The translations under genes and the position numbers were made by a program. Below the pieces are notes generated by a model. It was given only the letters and a program-made list of their open reading frames with translations. It did not search any database and was not told the DNA's origin. From JBEKDJ01 sp050014415 (GTDB lineage: Bacteria > Desulfobacterota > BSN033 > UBA1163), in contig JBEKDJ010000507.1 of NCBI GenBank assembly GCA_050014415.1, positions 1-5,541 on the forward strand: DNA of 5,541 nt, in the 5' to 3' direction. Every line of letters starts with the position of its first letter. The stretch's first letter is position 1. Positions 1 through 4,631 of the stretch are shown piece by piece.

Positions 1-1
1 G

Positions 2-250
2 ATGAACAGGGAAGCGGTCAACCAGAGATACAACGAGAACGACGAAGTCGGGGAGAAGTATGAGTTCTCGGTCTCCCTGCCAGCAGACGTATTCCAGGCG
101 CTAAAATCCCTGCGCTGTTTTCTCTATCAGTGCGCAGAGGGCACTGTGCCGCAGAAAAAGCTCTACAAGGCCCTAAGCAGAATTGCGGATTACATGACGC
201 GGGAAATCGTGGAAGAGCTCCCCCAATATCAACGGGCCGAGTGGGGGTAA
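2..250 (+). CDS. small hypothetical protein, 82 aa
   Basis: I do not recognise this protein. It is a short, soluble, mixed-charge protein with an acidic/polar N-terminus (NENDEVGEKYEF) and a predominantly helical-looking remainder (residues about 27-75, with ALKSLRCFLYQC and ALSRIADYMTREIVEEL). There is no signal peptide or membrane segment. The ATG lies at the second base of the window, so its ribosome binding site cannot be seen and an upstream in-frame extension cannot be excluded. Codon use, with many AGG/AGA arginine and GAG codons, resembles the next gene. The stop codon is followed directly by GGAGGT at 251-256, which serves the next frame, so the two are probably cotranscribed. The short size and the neighbours suggest an accessory element; no function is inferred. 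Confidence 0.6.
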   Translation: MNREAVNQRYNENDEVGEKYEFSVSLPADVFQALKSLRCFLYQCAEGTVPQKKLYKALSRIADYMTREIVEELPQYQRAEWG

Positions 251-256
251 GGAGGT
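251..256 (+). promoter_or_regulatory. Shine-Dalgarno GGAGGT before a non-ATG start
   Basis: GGAGGT follows directly after the stop codon of the 82-aa gene. Its spacing is 5 bases to AUA (262) and 11 bases to CTG (268), both in the frame of the downstream protein. It is the best evidence for where that protein starts. Confidence 0.5.
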
Positions 257-261
257 TTACT

Positions 262-744
262 ATATCCCTGTTAAATTTCTTACCGCCTGCTAGCGGGGAA
301 GAAATTCCCAAAACAACAAATAACAGCCCTGCGGATAACAATGCGACTTGCGGTTGGGACTCGCTGCGCTCCAGGATATCGAGATACCATCTGGCCTCGA
401 ACGAGTTCCCCCAGTGGGACGAGGAGAGGGAGGAGATTCTGCCCTCGAAGTGCTATCTTTCAGGGGAGGTTATTCATCACCCAAAGGACCCTGGAAAGAT
501 AGAGTTCAGGGTCAACAGACAGTGGCTGATAAAAATCCCACGACAGAACGAGGTCCTCCAGGTGGACGACTGCGTGGATTTCAGGACTGAGGACGAGGCG
601 ATTGATTTCATGTTCCAGGAAAAGGAGCACCTGGATTTCCTGGGCCAGCACAATGTCCTTGAGCGCGGCAGGTATTTCTGGTCAATCAAGAAGGGGAAGC
701 CCTACAGGAAATACCTTGGCTTTTTTGAAGGGAAATTCATTTAA
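262..744 (+). CDS. hypothetical protein, about 160 aa, start codon uncertain
   Basis: The reading frame is open from 130 to 744, but the part before about 250 overlaps the upstream gene in another frame and is unlikely to be translated. There is no in-frame ATG until residue 116 or so of this version. A clean GGAGGT at 251-256 stands five bases before an in-frame AUA at 262; CTG at 268 and GTG at 241 are alternatives. The first 45 residues are low-complexity and polar. The body (HLASNEFPQWDEEREEILPSK onward) is a compact acidic/basic domain rich in aromatic residues, ending RGRYFWSIKKGKPYRKYLGF. No known family is recognised. The C-terminal two thirds look genuinely protein-coding. The AUA start could be real and rare, or a mutated ATG. 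Confidence 0.55.
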   Translation: MSLLNFLPPASGEEIPKTTNNSPADNNATCGWDSLRSRISRYHLASNEFPQWDEEREEILPSKCYLSGEVIHHPKDPGKIEFRVNRQWLIKIPRQNEVLQVDDCVDFRTEDEAIDFMFQEKEHLDFLGQHNVLERGRYFWSIKKGKPYRKYLGFFEGKFI

Positions 745-957
745 GCCCTTCATGCTCTTTCTTAACATTCGCTCAGTCACAAAAGAAATAATGTCAAAGG
801 ATTATTGAAGAACTTAAATTCAGATAATATGGAAGCTTTGGCTGAGTCTGTGAGGCGGAAGAAGTTAACACAGACTAATGTTCCGATAAATGGACGTTAA
901 GGACACATCGTATCCCGAAAATCCACAAATGGAGGAATGGCAATAGTAGATAAAAAT
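745..957 (+). other. gene-poor stretch with a possible 3' fragment of a small gene
   Basis: No convincing gene is seen. One frame is open from just after a TAA near 763 to the TAA that ends at about 900. Its C-terminal part reads NMEALAESVRRKKLTQTN and then VPINGR. It contains an ATG at about 829 (23 codons) but no Shine-Dalgarno, so it may be a remnant of a small DNA-binding-type protein or chance. A short ORF with ATG at 936, overlapping GGAGG, encodes 27 codons and enters the folded region downstream. Neither is strong enough to call as a gene. Confidence 0.3.
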
Positions 958-1041
958 CTCAGGGAGAGAGCTTGGAGTGCCTCGCATCACCGTGGCATCG
1001 TTCTACCGCCTGTCGGGTAGCCAGAATCCCTGAGTGTTTTT
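958..1041 (+). ncRNA. candidate structured leader RNA closed by an 8-bp stem and ending in a T-run
   Basis: CTCAGGGA at 958-965 is perfectly complementary to TCCCTGAG at 1027-1034, and the latter is followed by TGTTTTT (1035-1041), as in an intrinsic terminator. Inside this stem, TTGG (972-975) can pair with CCAG (1021-1024). Two small hairpins can also form: GTGCC (977-981) with GGCAT (994-998), and CTACC (1003-1007) with GGTAG (1016-1020). Together they make a multibranched fold. At 77 nt it is tRNA-sized, but it lacks the T-arm sequence and is not a tRNA. It matches no riboswitch class I know. Its position upstream of a gene would suit an attenuator or a short independent RNA. This is inference from complementarity only. 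Confidence 0.35.
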
Positions 1042-1057
1042 GGCCTGCGGTCAGGCC
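1042..1057 (+). repeat. perfect 6-bp hairpin GGCCTG/CAGGCC
   Basis: GGCCTG, the loop CGGT, then CAGGCC form a strong GC-rich hairpin between the branched fold and the RBS-sequestering hairpin. No T-run follows, so it is not a terminator by itself. It may be part of the leader structure. Confidence 0.4.
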
Positions 1058-1078
1058 CCAGGCCCACTTTGCTCCGTG

Positions 1079-1189
1079 CACCACCTCCTTTTGTATGAAC
1101 GAGCTCGCTCATTCTCCTTTTCGCTACCGTATATGCGGGGGAGCAAAAAGCAGATGGCTCGCTCGTTCCAAGAAAAACAGGAGGTGGTG
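1079..1189 (+). promoter_or_regulatory. long nested hairpin that buries the ribosome binding site of the gene at 1193
   Basis: Three nested arms pair in order. CACCACCTCC (1079-1088) is perfectly complementary to GGAGGTGGTG (1180-1189). GAACGAGC (1097-1104) is perfectly complementary to GCTCGTTC (1161-1168). TTTTcGCT (1118-1125) pairs with AGCAAAA (1142-1148) with one bulge. Extra A-T pairs between the first two arms are possible if C1178 is bulged. The 3' arm of the outer stem is the Shine-Dalgarno itself and ends three bases before the ATG, so the folded leader would block initiation. This is the geometry of a translational switch (riboswitch, thermosensor, protein- or sRNA-opened leader). 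The effector cannot be told from the sequence. Confidence 0.55.
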
Positions 1190-1192
1190 TGT

Positions 1193-1564
1193 ATGCCTGG
1201 CAAAGGCCATGCGTTGTTTGACCGCATCAAGGAGGTGCGAAGGAAGAAGAGGGAGGCAGGGCCTGAAAGGGACTGGAGGATGCTGCCAATCGTAACATAC
1301 GAGCGCAAGAAATGGTTTTTTGACGAGCGACTGAGGCAGCTAAGGAACATAAGGAATCCCCATGAATGGATAGACCTTAACGAGTTTGAAATGGACTATT
1401 TCATAAAGAGGGTTAAGGGAAAGTCCCCGATTAGGGGATTTTTTTTAATCTTTTATTATTTTTCTAAGGTGGCGCTGTTACTGGGGATATTGGTTCCCTA
1501 TGCCGCCACCAGCCGAATAAATTCGGGTATAGGTTATTATTCTCGGAATAGCCGAGAATATTGA
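1193..1564 (+). CDS. hypothetical basic protein, 123 aa as read, 3' end probably damaged
   Basis: The start at ATG 1193 is chosen because GGAGGTGG (1180-1187) sits just upstream; the frame is open further upstream, but that part is the structured leader. Residues 1-78 look real: a lysine/arginine-rich helix (DRIKEVRRKKREAGPERDW), then VTYERKKWFFDERLRQLRNI and NPHEWIDLNEFEMDYFIKRV. I do not recognise the family; such small 'NPHxxIDLN' proteins occur on mobile elements in my recollection, but I cannot check this. From about residue 79 the frame runs through an intrinsic terminator (1424-1446) and turns hydrophobic and low-complexity. A single-base shift would end the protein at a TAA near 1414, just before the terminator. 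The last 45 or so residues are therefore doubtful. Confidence 0.55.
   Translation: MPGKGHALFDRIKEVRRKKREAGPERDWRMLPIVTYERKKWFFDERLRQLRNIRNPHEWIDLNEFEMDYFIKRVKGKSPIRGFFLIFYYFSKVALLLGILVPYAATSRINSGIGYYSRNSREY
1424..1446 (+). terminator. intrinsic terminator inside the end of the 1193 frame
   Basis: TCCCC (1424-1428), loop GATTA, and GGGGA (1434-1438) are followed directly by eight T residues (1439-1446). This is a standard rho-independent terminator for + strand transcription. It lies before the stop codon of the overlapping frame, which is unusual. Confidence 0.75.
1513..1526. repeat. palindrome CCGAATAAATTCGG
   Basis: Two 6-bp arms around a 2-base centre, in the intergenic patch between converging genes. 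It could be an operator or a weak hairpin; nothing in the sequence decides this. Confidence 0.4.
1538..1560. repeat. 9-bp inverted repeat TATTCTCGG/CCGAGAATA, with a third copy at 1635-1645
   Basis: TATTCTCGG (1538-1546) and CCGAGAATA (1552-1560) are perfect inverted repeats around AATAG. The right arm with its flanks, GGAATAG then CCGAGAATATT, recurs at 1626-1645 as GGAATAGAG then CCGAGAATATT, directly after the stop codon of the minus-strand operon. In addition TTCCCTAT (1494-1501) and ATAGGGAA (1622-1629) form a wider 8-bp inverted pair enclosing the region. The layout suits a terminator/processing region between convergent transcripts or a protein binding site. Confidence 0.5.
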
Positions 1565-1565
1565 A

Positions 1566-1589
1566 CAAGTTGATTTAACTTGGTTTTTT
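1566..1589 (+). terminator. weak terminator-like hairpin with T6
   Basis: CAAGTT (1566-1571), loop GATTT, and AACTTG (1577-1582) are followed by G and six T residues (1584-1589). The stem is AT-rich and short. It directly follows the TGA at 1562-1564 and could serve as a backup terminator for + transcription. Confidence 0.4.
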
Positions 1590-1646
1590 GAGTTTGGTTT
1601 TAATATTTTCGGGGTAAGAGTATAGGGAATAGAGCCGAGAATATTA

Positions 1647-1853
1647 CTAAATGTTCCATGCCGAAATTCCAATCTTCCAATTGTTCTCCACCATTTGATC
1701 ATAATAACCAGGAGGAATCTCGATAACGGCAGTTCCTTTTGGGAGTCGTTTGAATCCATAAAACTTTCTGATGTATTCCCTGGCTTCTTTCTCAGTATCA
1801 GCCTTGACATCATTCAGGTCATACCCTCTCAGCCAAACTTGATAATTTCTCAT
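1647..1853 (-). CDS. hypothetical small protein, 68 aa
   Basis: Last gene of the minus-strand operon. The ATG at 1853 lies seven bases after the stop of the preceding gene, whose final codons carry GGAGG about 12 bases upstream of this ATG, plus a nearer AGGA, so initiation is probably coupled. The N-terminus (MRNYQVWLRGYDLNDVKADT) followed by EKEAREYIRKFYGF has the look of the many small phage/plasmid proteins with a beta strand, a loop and a helix that begins 'TEKEA'. The C-terminus is PPGYYDQMVENNWKIGISAW. There is no signal peptide, membrane segment or catalytic motif. Function is unknown. Confidence 0.65.
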   Translation of the reverse strand: MRNYQVWLRGYDLNDVKADTEKEAREYIRKFYGFKRLPKGTAVIEIPPGYYDQMVENNWKIGISAWNI

Positions 1854-1860
1854 ATTCCTA

Positions 1861-2124
1861 TCAATCCTCCACCCTCACACTCTCCTCAAAGTCATCGCCT
1901 TCCACAATCAATGTCTTTCCTTTAAAATAGTCTTTTATCACGTCTCTACCGTGTCCAAATTTGTAATCCTGGTAGAAGCTCCGACCAGAGGTTCCCTCAT
2001 AGAAATGCGACAACATCCGCCAGTCAAATACCACATGGTCAATGCCGCTCTCTTCCGGTCTGTAGAAAATCTGCCAAACCGAACCCTCATCCTCCACCGA
2101 CGGGATTTTACCTCTTGGGGACAT
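1861..2124 (-). CDS. cold-shock-domain-like small protein, 87 aa (downstream paralogue)
   Basis: The start is set at ATG 2124, one base after the stop of the upstream gene and about 10 bases after GGAG. An ATG at 2154 in the same frame would overlap that gene by 29 bases and is less likely. From GKI (residues 5-7) it aligns without gaps with the product of 2126-2362: about 30 of 71 residues are identical by hand, including GKI, W, FYEG-SG-FY and YFKGK. The arrangement GKI-beta-EGSVW, then HVVF, then FKGKTLIVE resembles the strand order of a cold shock OB-fold, but the RNA-binding aromatic motifs are degenerate and there is an insert of about 25 residues. A nucleic-acid-binding role is inference. 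The C-terminus is acidic (GDDFEESVRVED). Confidence 0.65.
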   Translation of the reverse strand: MSPRGKIPSVEDEGSVWQIFYRPEESGIDHVVFDWRMLSHFYEGTSGRSFYQDYKFGHGRDVIKDYFKGKTLIVEGDDFEESVRVED

Positions 2125-2125
2125 A

Positions 2126-2362
2126 TCAGTAATTCTCCAAGCTGATCCCCACATTTTTCCCTTTAAAGTATTTCTTTATGTTTTTTATTCCGTTCTTGGA
2201 GTCACGGGCCGCATAGAAATCTTTTCCAGATTCCCCTTCATAGAACTTTGCGAATGCTTCCTCGCTGAAGGTGATATGCCCGAACCCTTTTTCTTTGGGT
2301 TTGCAAGGAATTATCCAGGCGTATCCTTCGGTTTCAACAGTCTTGATTTTTCCTGTGAGCAT
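2126..2362 (-). CDS. cold-shock-domain-like small protein, 78 aa (upstream paralogue)
   Basis: The ATG at 2362 is two bases after the TAG of the preceding gene, with GGAGG about 10 bases upstream inside that gene's last codons, so translation is likely coupled. The N-terminus GKIKTVETEGYAWI (residues 4-17) resembles the first strands and RNP1 of cold shock proteins (GxIKxF...GYGFI), FGHITFSEEA (27-36) resembles RNP2 and the following VH-S segment, and FKGKNVGISLEN (66-77) resembles the closing G-x-V-x-F-x-x strand. Residues 37-65 are an insert not present in classical CspA. It is paralogous to the next gene. A nucleic-acid-binding OB-fold is a reasonable inference, not proven. Confidence 0.65.
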   Translation of the reverse strand: MLTGKIKTVETEGYAWIIPCKPKEKGFGHITFSEEAFAKFYEGESGKDFYAARDSKNGIKNIKKYFKGKNVGISLENY

Positions 2363-2364
2363 GG

Positions 2365-2679
2365 CTAATAATCCTCCGGCTTCATGAAGGTGATCCCCTC
2401 GCCGTTATAAACCACCCAGATTTCATCTTTCTCAATAACCCGGAGCCGCATGTAGTCCGAATCTTCAGGATCATATTCGTTGAGCATATCAAGGCCGCGC
2501 TTCACCAGGCCTACCCTCTTGTCATGATCTTGATAGTCGCCGGACTCGCAGAGGTTGGTGGTAAAGTAAACGGGATTCTTTCCAACAGACCCGACTTCGA
2601 CAAAGATCCCATCTTCCACCGCGTCCCTCGCGGTGTACTTGGATATCACCGGACCAAAGAATTTATCCGCATCATCCAT
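2365..2679 (-). CDS. DUF6573-like protein, 104 aa
   Basis: The N-terminal segment VISKYTARDAVEDGIFVEV (residues 11-29) closely resembles the 'SYTRAQAIEDGVLVDV' signature that I associate with DUF6573, small proteins found widely on plasmids, phages and integrative elements. In that family the signature is followed by substrate-like regions without known catalytic function. Here the rest is NPVYFTTNLCESGDYQDHD, a helix (RVGLVKRGLDMLNEY), and two strands near the end (MRLRVIEKDEIWVVYNGEG). Function of the family is unknown. The ATG at 2679 follows the upstream stop by 9 bases, with a weak AGGG. The stop overlaps the Shine-Dalgarno region of the next gene. Confidence 0.75.
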   Translation of the reverse strand: MDDADKFFGPVISKYTARDAVEDGIFVEVGSVGKNPVYFTTNLCESGDYQDHDKRVGLVKRGLDMLNEYDPEDSDYMRLRVIEKDEIWVVYNGEGITFMKPEDY

Positions 2680-2688
2680 ATTATCGCC

Positions 2689-2967
2689 CTATTTGAATTT
2701 CTCGTTGAACCATACCCTACCGTCATGGTCCTTCACGTAACCGGGTTCAAGGCCGCAAGCGCAGAATTCACCAGTCTCCAAGTGGAAGTACTTCTTGTCG
2801 ATGTCCTTCTTCCATTCCTTATAGCCTTTCTCTGTATGGACATGGTGCTGCCCTATCATAGCTCCAACCATATTCTGGACATGGTACAAACCGTCTGGAG
2901 TTAGGGCGACGTAGTGTCGCATCACGGAAAGGAAAGCTTCAGGTTCATTTGGGGTTTTCGTTTTCAT
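2689..2967 (-). CDS. hypothetical protein with His/Cys-rich segments, 92 aa
   Basis: The start is set at ATG 2967 with GGAG about 8 bases upstream; a TTG one codon earlier is possible. It overlaps the end of the upstream gene (stop at 2945) by 23 bases. The family is not recognised. Residues 5-60 look helical (EAFLSVMRHYVALTPDGLYHV, then a GAMIGQHHVHTEKGY segment), followed by HLETGEFCACG and a short strand pair (GRVWFNEKF). HHVH and CAC could bind a metal, but the spacing fits no zinc-finger class I know. There is no signal peptide. Its position between the OB-fold/helical pair and the DUF6573-like gene suggests the same accessory module. Confidence 0.65.
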   Translation of the reverse strand: MKTKTPNEPEAFLSVMRHYVALTPDGLYHVQNMVGAMIGQHHVHTEKGYKEWKKDIDKKYFHLETGEFCACGLEPGYVKDHDGRVWFNEKFK

Positions 2968-3118
2968 CAATGTTCTCCTTGAGAGGCTTCATTTCTTCTT
3001 CAGGATCAATGACGTACTTTTCAAACCTTCTGGCAAGCCCCAGGGCAATGTTGGCTTTCTCCTCGGGGGGAGCCCCAAAGTCCGCGACCAGGGCGGCAGC
3101 TGATCTTATGCAGCTCAT
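2945..3118 (-). CDS. small helical protein or 3' half of a split gene, 57 aa
   Basis: ATG 3118 has AGGAG nine bases upstream, so it could be an independent gene: MSCIRSAAALVADFGAPPEE, then KANIALGLARRFEKYV and an acidic tail. However, the same frame is open upstream to 3187 and reads GINRNGQEIVRM before the first ATG. In my recollection a segment like 'QEIVRMSCIRSAA...A..LARRFEKYV' is the helical C-terminal part of small phage/plasmid proteins whose N-terminal part is an OB-fold. An OB-fold-like protein sits just upstream in another frame (3145-3288). Either two coupled genes or one gene broken by a frameshift of one base; I favour the latter slightly. At 57 codons it is easily missed by length cut-offs. 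Confidence 0.6.
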   Translation of the reverse strand: MSCIRSAAALVADFGAPPEEKANIALGLARRFEKYVIDPEEEMKPLKENIDENENPK

Positions 3119-3144
3119 CCTTACGATCTCCTGCCCGTTCCTGT

Positions 3145-3288
3145 TTATTCCACCATTGAGCCTTCCTCGATACCATCCATATACTTCTTATCCCAGACAG
3201 AATACTTTTCTCCTCCTATCTTCAGGACGAAATACGGTTTCCCGTCATCTGTTTTGTTTTCCCAGACCTTGTCGACTACGCCTTTCAT
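3145..3288 (-). CDS. OB-fold-like small protein, 47 aa, probably truncated
   Basis: First gene of the minus-strand operon. ATG 3288 has AGGTG about seven bases upstream. The sequence starts MKGVVDKVWENKTDDGKPYF, continues VLKIGGEKYSVWDKKYMDGI and ends at EEGSMVE. The strand-turn-strand pattern with 'VWEN...GKPYFVLKIGGEKYSVWD...EEG..VE' matches the first strands of small single-strand-binding-type OB-folds in phage proteins. A complete OB-fold would need another strand (typically 'YEF...GKYKNI') after MVE, but a TAA follows at once. A minus-one frame change in the 42-base overlap of open frames (3145-3187) would join it to the helical segment at 2945-3118. Nucleic-acid binding is inferred. Confidence 0.6.
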   Translation of the reverse strand: MKGVVDKVWENKTDDGKPYFVLKIGGEKYSVWDKKYMDGIEEGSMVE

Positions 3289-3632
3289 AAAATACACCTG
3301 AAGGGATTTCTCTAAGTGAGCATTAAAAGGTATCGATCAACGCTCGCCTTTCATGCCTATAAAGCCGCCTGAAAGGCGGCCTTTCATTACATTCTACAAG
3401 GCAAATAACTCTTCGTGACTCCGTCAAAATGCAGGAGCCGTAAACTTCAAAGGTGAACACGCAGGGATCAAACAGAGGCACACTGGAGGCTGGGAGGGAA
3501 TGCAGGGATAGAGAGTCTTTACTACCTTTCGTTCGAAATAGATTCCAGGAGGCTTTTTATTTGATTTTCAAATCAACCCTTTTCGCAAGGTGAAAGATTT
3601 GGCAAGCTATCCACGCTTTTGAGGATTCCCAA
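3289..3632. other. intergenic region without a supported gene
   Basis: It must hold the promoter of the minus-strand operon, but no convincing -35/-10 pair was found; TTGATC near 3333-3338 on the minus strand has no good partner. It contains the hairpin at 3364-3380 and a short AT-rich inverted repeat (TTGATT/AATCAA, 3561-3576). The direct repeat GCAGGGAT occurs twice (about 3461 and 3502). No tRNA-like cloverleaf was seen. Confidence 0.4.
3364..3380. terminator. GC-rich hairpin GCCGCCT/AGGCGGC, possible bidirectional terminator
   Basis: A perfect 7-bp stem with a GAA triloop, flanked by AAA on the left and CTTT on the right, so each strand has a short T-run after the hairpin (CTTTCATT on +, TTTATA on -). 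The T-runs are short, which lowers confidence. It lies upstream of the minus-strand operon and would shield it from transcription entering from the right. Confidence 0.5.
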
Positions 3633-3656
3633 AGCACCCCAAGATGTTGGGGTGCT
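3633..3656 (-). terminator. strong hairpin downstream of the lipoprotein gene
   Basis: AGCACCCCAA (3633-3642), loop GATG, and TTGGGGTGCT (3647-3656) form a perfect 10-bp stem. On the minus strand it is followed by TTTGGGAA, a short T-run. It is 130 bases beyond the stop of the minus-strand lipoprotein gene and is the best candidate for its terminator. Confidence 0.6.
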
Positions 3657-3785
3657 CCCTTGTTGACTCCTTCTTGTGCAGGTGGAAACGGCAGATACAG
3701 CCAAGGGGATACCTACAGTAACTCGCCATTCCTTGACCCTGCAATAAGATTAAACTTCATTCTTCCGTTTAGTCATATTTGCCTA

Positions 3786-4241
3786 TCAGTTCCCCGACAG
3801 AGTCCACCCCCGATTGGTCCGCTCAGCGCAGAATCTCCTGGCAAGGTCCACTGGCTTATAATTCCGCTCGATGTCGACTAAAACGACGAAACAATGATCT
3901 TGCCGGCTGAATCGGTAACCGCTGTAAGGAAATCTGATTCGATTGGTCCCGGGACGAATCGGTACGTCAGAGGCCTCGCTTACTAATTCATCGCCATCAC
4001 GTATCGCAATACTGACCCTTCTCGAGAAAGAGGAATCGTTCACCATCAGCATGGAGAACCTAATCTTCTGGCCCTCCCTGGCCGGATCAGGAGACATCGC
4101 CAATTCAGTTACCCGAAGCTGTCCGTGGTGAAAGGTTTGACCGGAAGGTGGGGGATAAGTCTCTCTAACCACGCATCCTTGAATAGCGAGCACGCATAAA
4201 ACGATAAACCCAATTCCTACCAACCCATACGCTCTTTTCAT
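3786..4241 (-). CDS. putative lipoprotein with CARDB/Ig-like beta domain, 151 aa
   Basis: The N-terminus MKRAYGLVGIGFIVLCVLAI followed by QGC is a lipoprotein signal peptide: two basic residues, a hydrophobic core and Cys23 as the lipidation site. Gln at -2 is an unusual lipobox residue, so processing is likely but not certain. After a proline-rich linker (YPPPSGQ), residues 40-140 form a beta-rich domain: LRVTELAMSPDPAREGQKIRF, a 'VNDSS' turn, RRVSIAIRDGDELV, and RPGTNRIRF. This is the pattern of CARDB-type or other Ig-like surface domains (Gly-Gln-x-V-x-F, V-N-x-S, P-G-x-N). Two later cysteines (CFVVLVDI, RRFCAE) might form a disulfide. It starts at ATG 4241 with AGGAGGG seven bases upstream. 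The product would be membrane-anchored; its partner is unknown. It appears monocistronic. Confidence 0.8.
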   Translation of the reverse strand: MKRAYGLVGIGFIVLCVLAIQGCVVRETYPPPSGQTFHHGQLRVTELAMSPDPAREGQKIRFSMLMVNDSSFSRRVSIAIRDGDELVSEASDVPIRPGTNRIRFPYSGYRFSRQDHCFVVLVDIERNYKPVDLARRFCAERTNRGWTLSGN

Positions 4242-4247
4242 CTTTGC

Positions 4248-4254
4248 CCTCCTT
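4248..4254 (-). promoter_or_regulatory. Shine-Dalgarno AGGAGGG of the lipoprotein gene
   Basis: On the minus strand AGGAGGG stands 6 bases before ATG 4241, an ideal spacing that fixes this start. Confidence 0.75.
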
Positions 4255-4577
4255 TCTGTCTCTGAGGATATGATTTATCTTTTTGCAGGAGCGCTAAGAT
4301 TCATCTGCGACCCCCGATCATTGCTCCATCTCTCGGGCTTTTACCCGGTATTGTAGGTCACGATGATCCCTTTATCAAGTCGAAAGGAGCTATTATTTTT
4401 CAAACGATCTACACAAAACCGGTCGTGGGGTGGGGTGTTGGTTCTGGTAAGAAATCTGGCCATTCGGGGCGTAGAACTCTTCAACTCCATCGCGTGTGTT
4501 ACTTCCTGAAATCCACAAACAGACATTTTAACGAAACATGCTTGATTTCTATCGGTAATCATCGGTGGTTATTCTTC
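4255..4577. other. intergenic region without a supported gene
   Basis: About 320 bases between the lipoprotein gene and the intron promoter. Open frames here have no Shine-Dalgarno and one runs into the intron. The lipoprotein promoter must lie near 4260-4320 on the minus strand, but no clear -35/-10 pair is visible. No RNA gene is recognised. Confidence 0.4.
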
Positions 4578-4606
4578 TTGACATACTACTCCCTTTTTCG
4601 TATATT
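4578..4606 (+). promoter_or_regulatory. near-consensus sigma70 promoter upstream of the group II intron
   Basis: TTGACA (4578-4583) is a perfect -35 box; the spacer is exactly 17 bases; TATATT (4601-4606) matches the -10 box at five of six positions. Transcription should start near 4613, leaving about 19 bases of 5' exon before the intron. Confidence 0.75.
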
Positions 4607-4624
4607 CAGCTCATCCCAAAGCGA

Positions 4625-4631
4625 GTTCTTA
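4625..4631 (+). other. IBS1 exon sequence, 5' splice site of intron 1 at 4631/4632
   Basis: GTTCTTA immediately precedes GTGCG and is the exact complement of TAAGAAC at 4832-4838. This seven-base match fixes the 5' splice junction. Confidence 0.8.

Noticed and set aside
958..1034. tRNA-like size and acceptor-type closing stem
   Set aside because: There is no TTCGA-type T loop, D arm or anticodon arm at the right positions.
1478..1813. 111-aa open frame on the minus strand
   Set aside because: Runs through the repeat-rich intergenic region and overlaps the better-supported 68-aa gene in another frame.
2524..2904. 126-aa open frame on the plus strand
   Set aside because: Antisense shadow of the DUF6573-like gene and its neighbour, which have Shine-Dalgarno sites and operon spacing on the minus strand.
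2949..3290. 113-aa open frame on the plus strand
   Set aside because: Antisense to the OB-fold-like and helical frames; serine/proline-rich and without a ribosome binding site.
4334..4347. CGGG/CCCG hairpin as a terminator
   Set aside because: Only 4 bp, with no following T-run on either strand.
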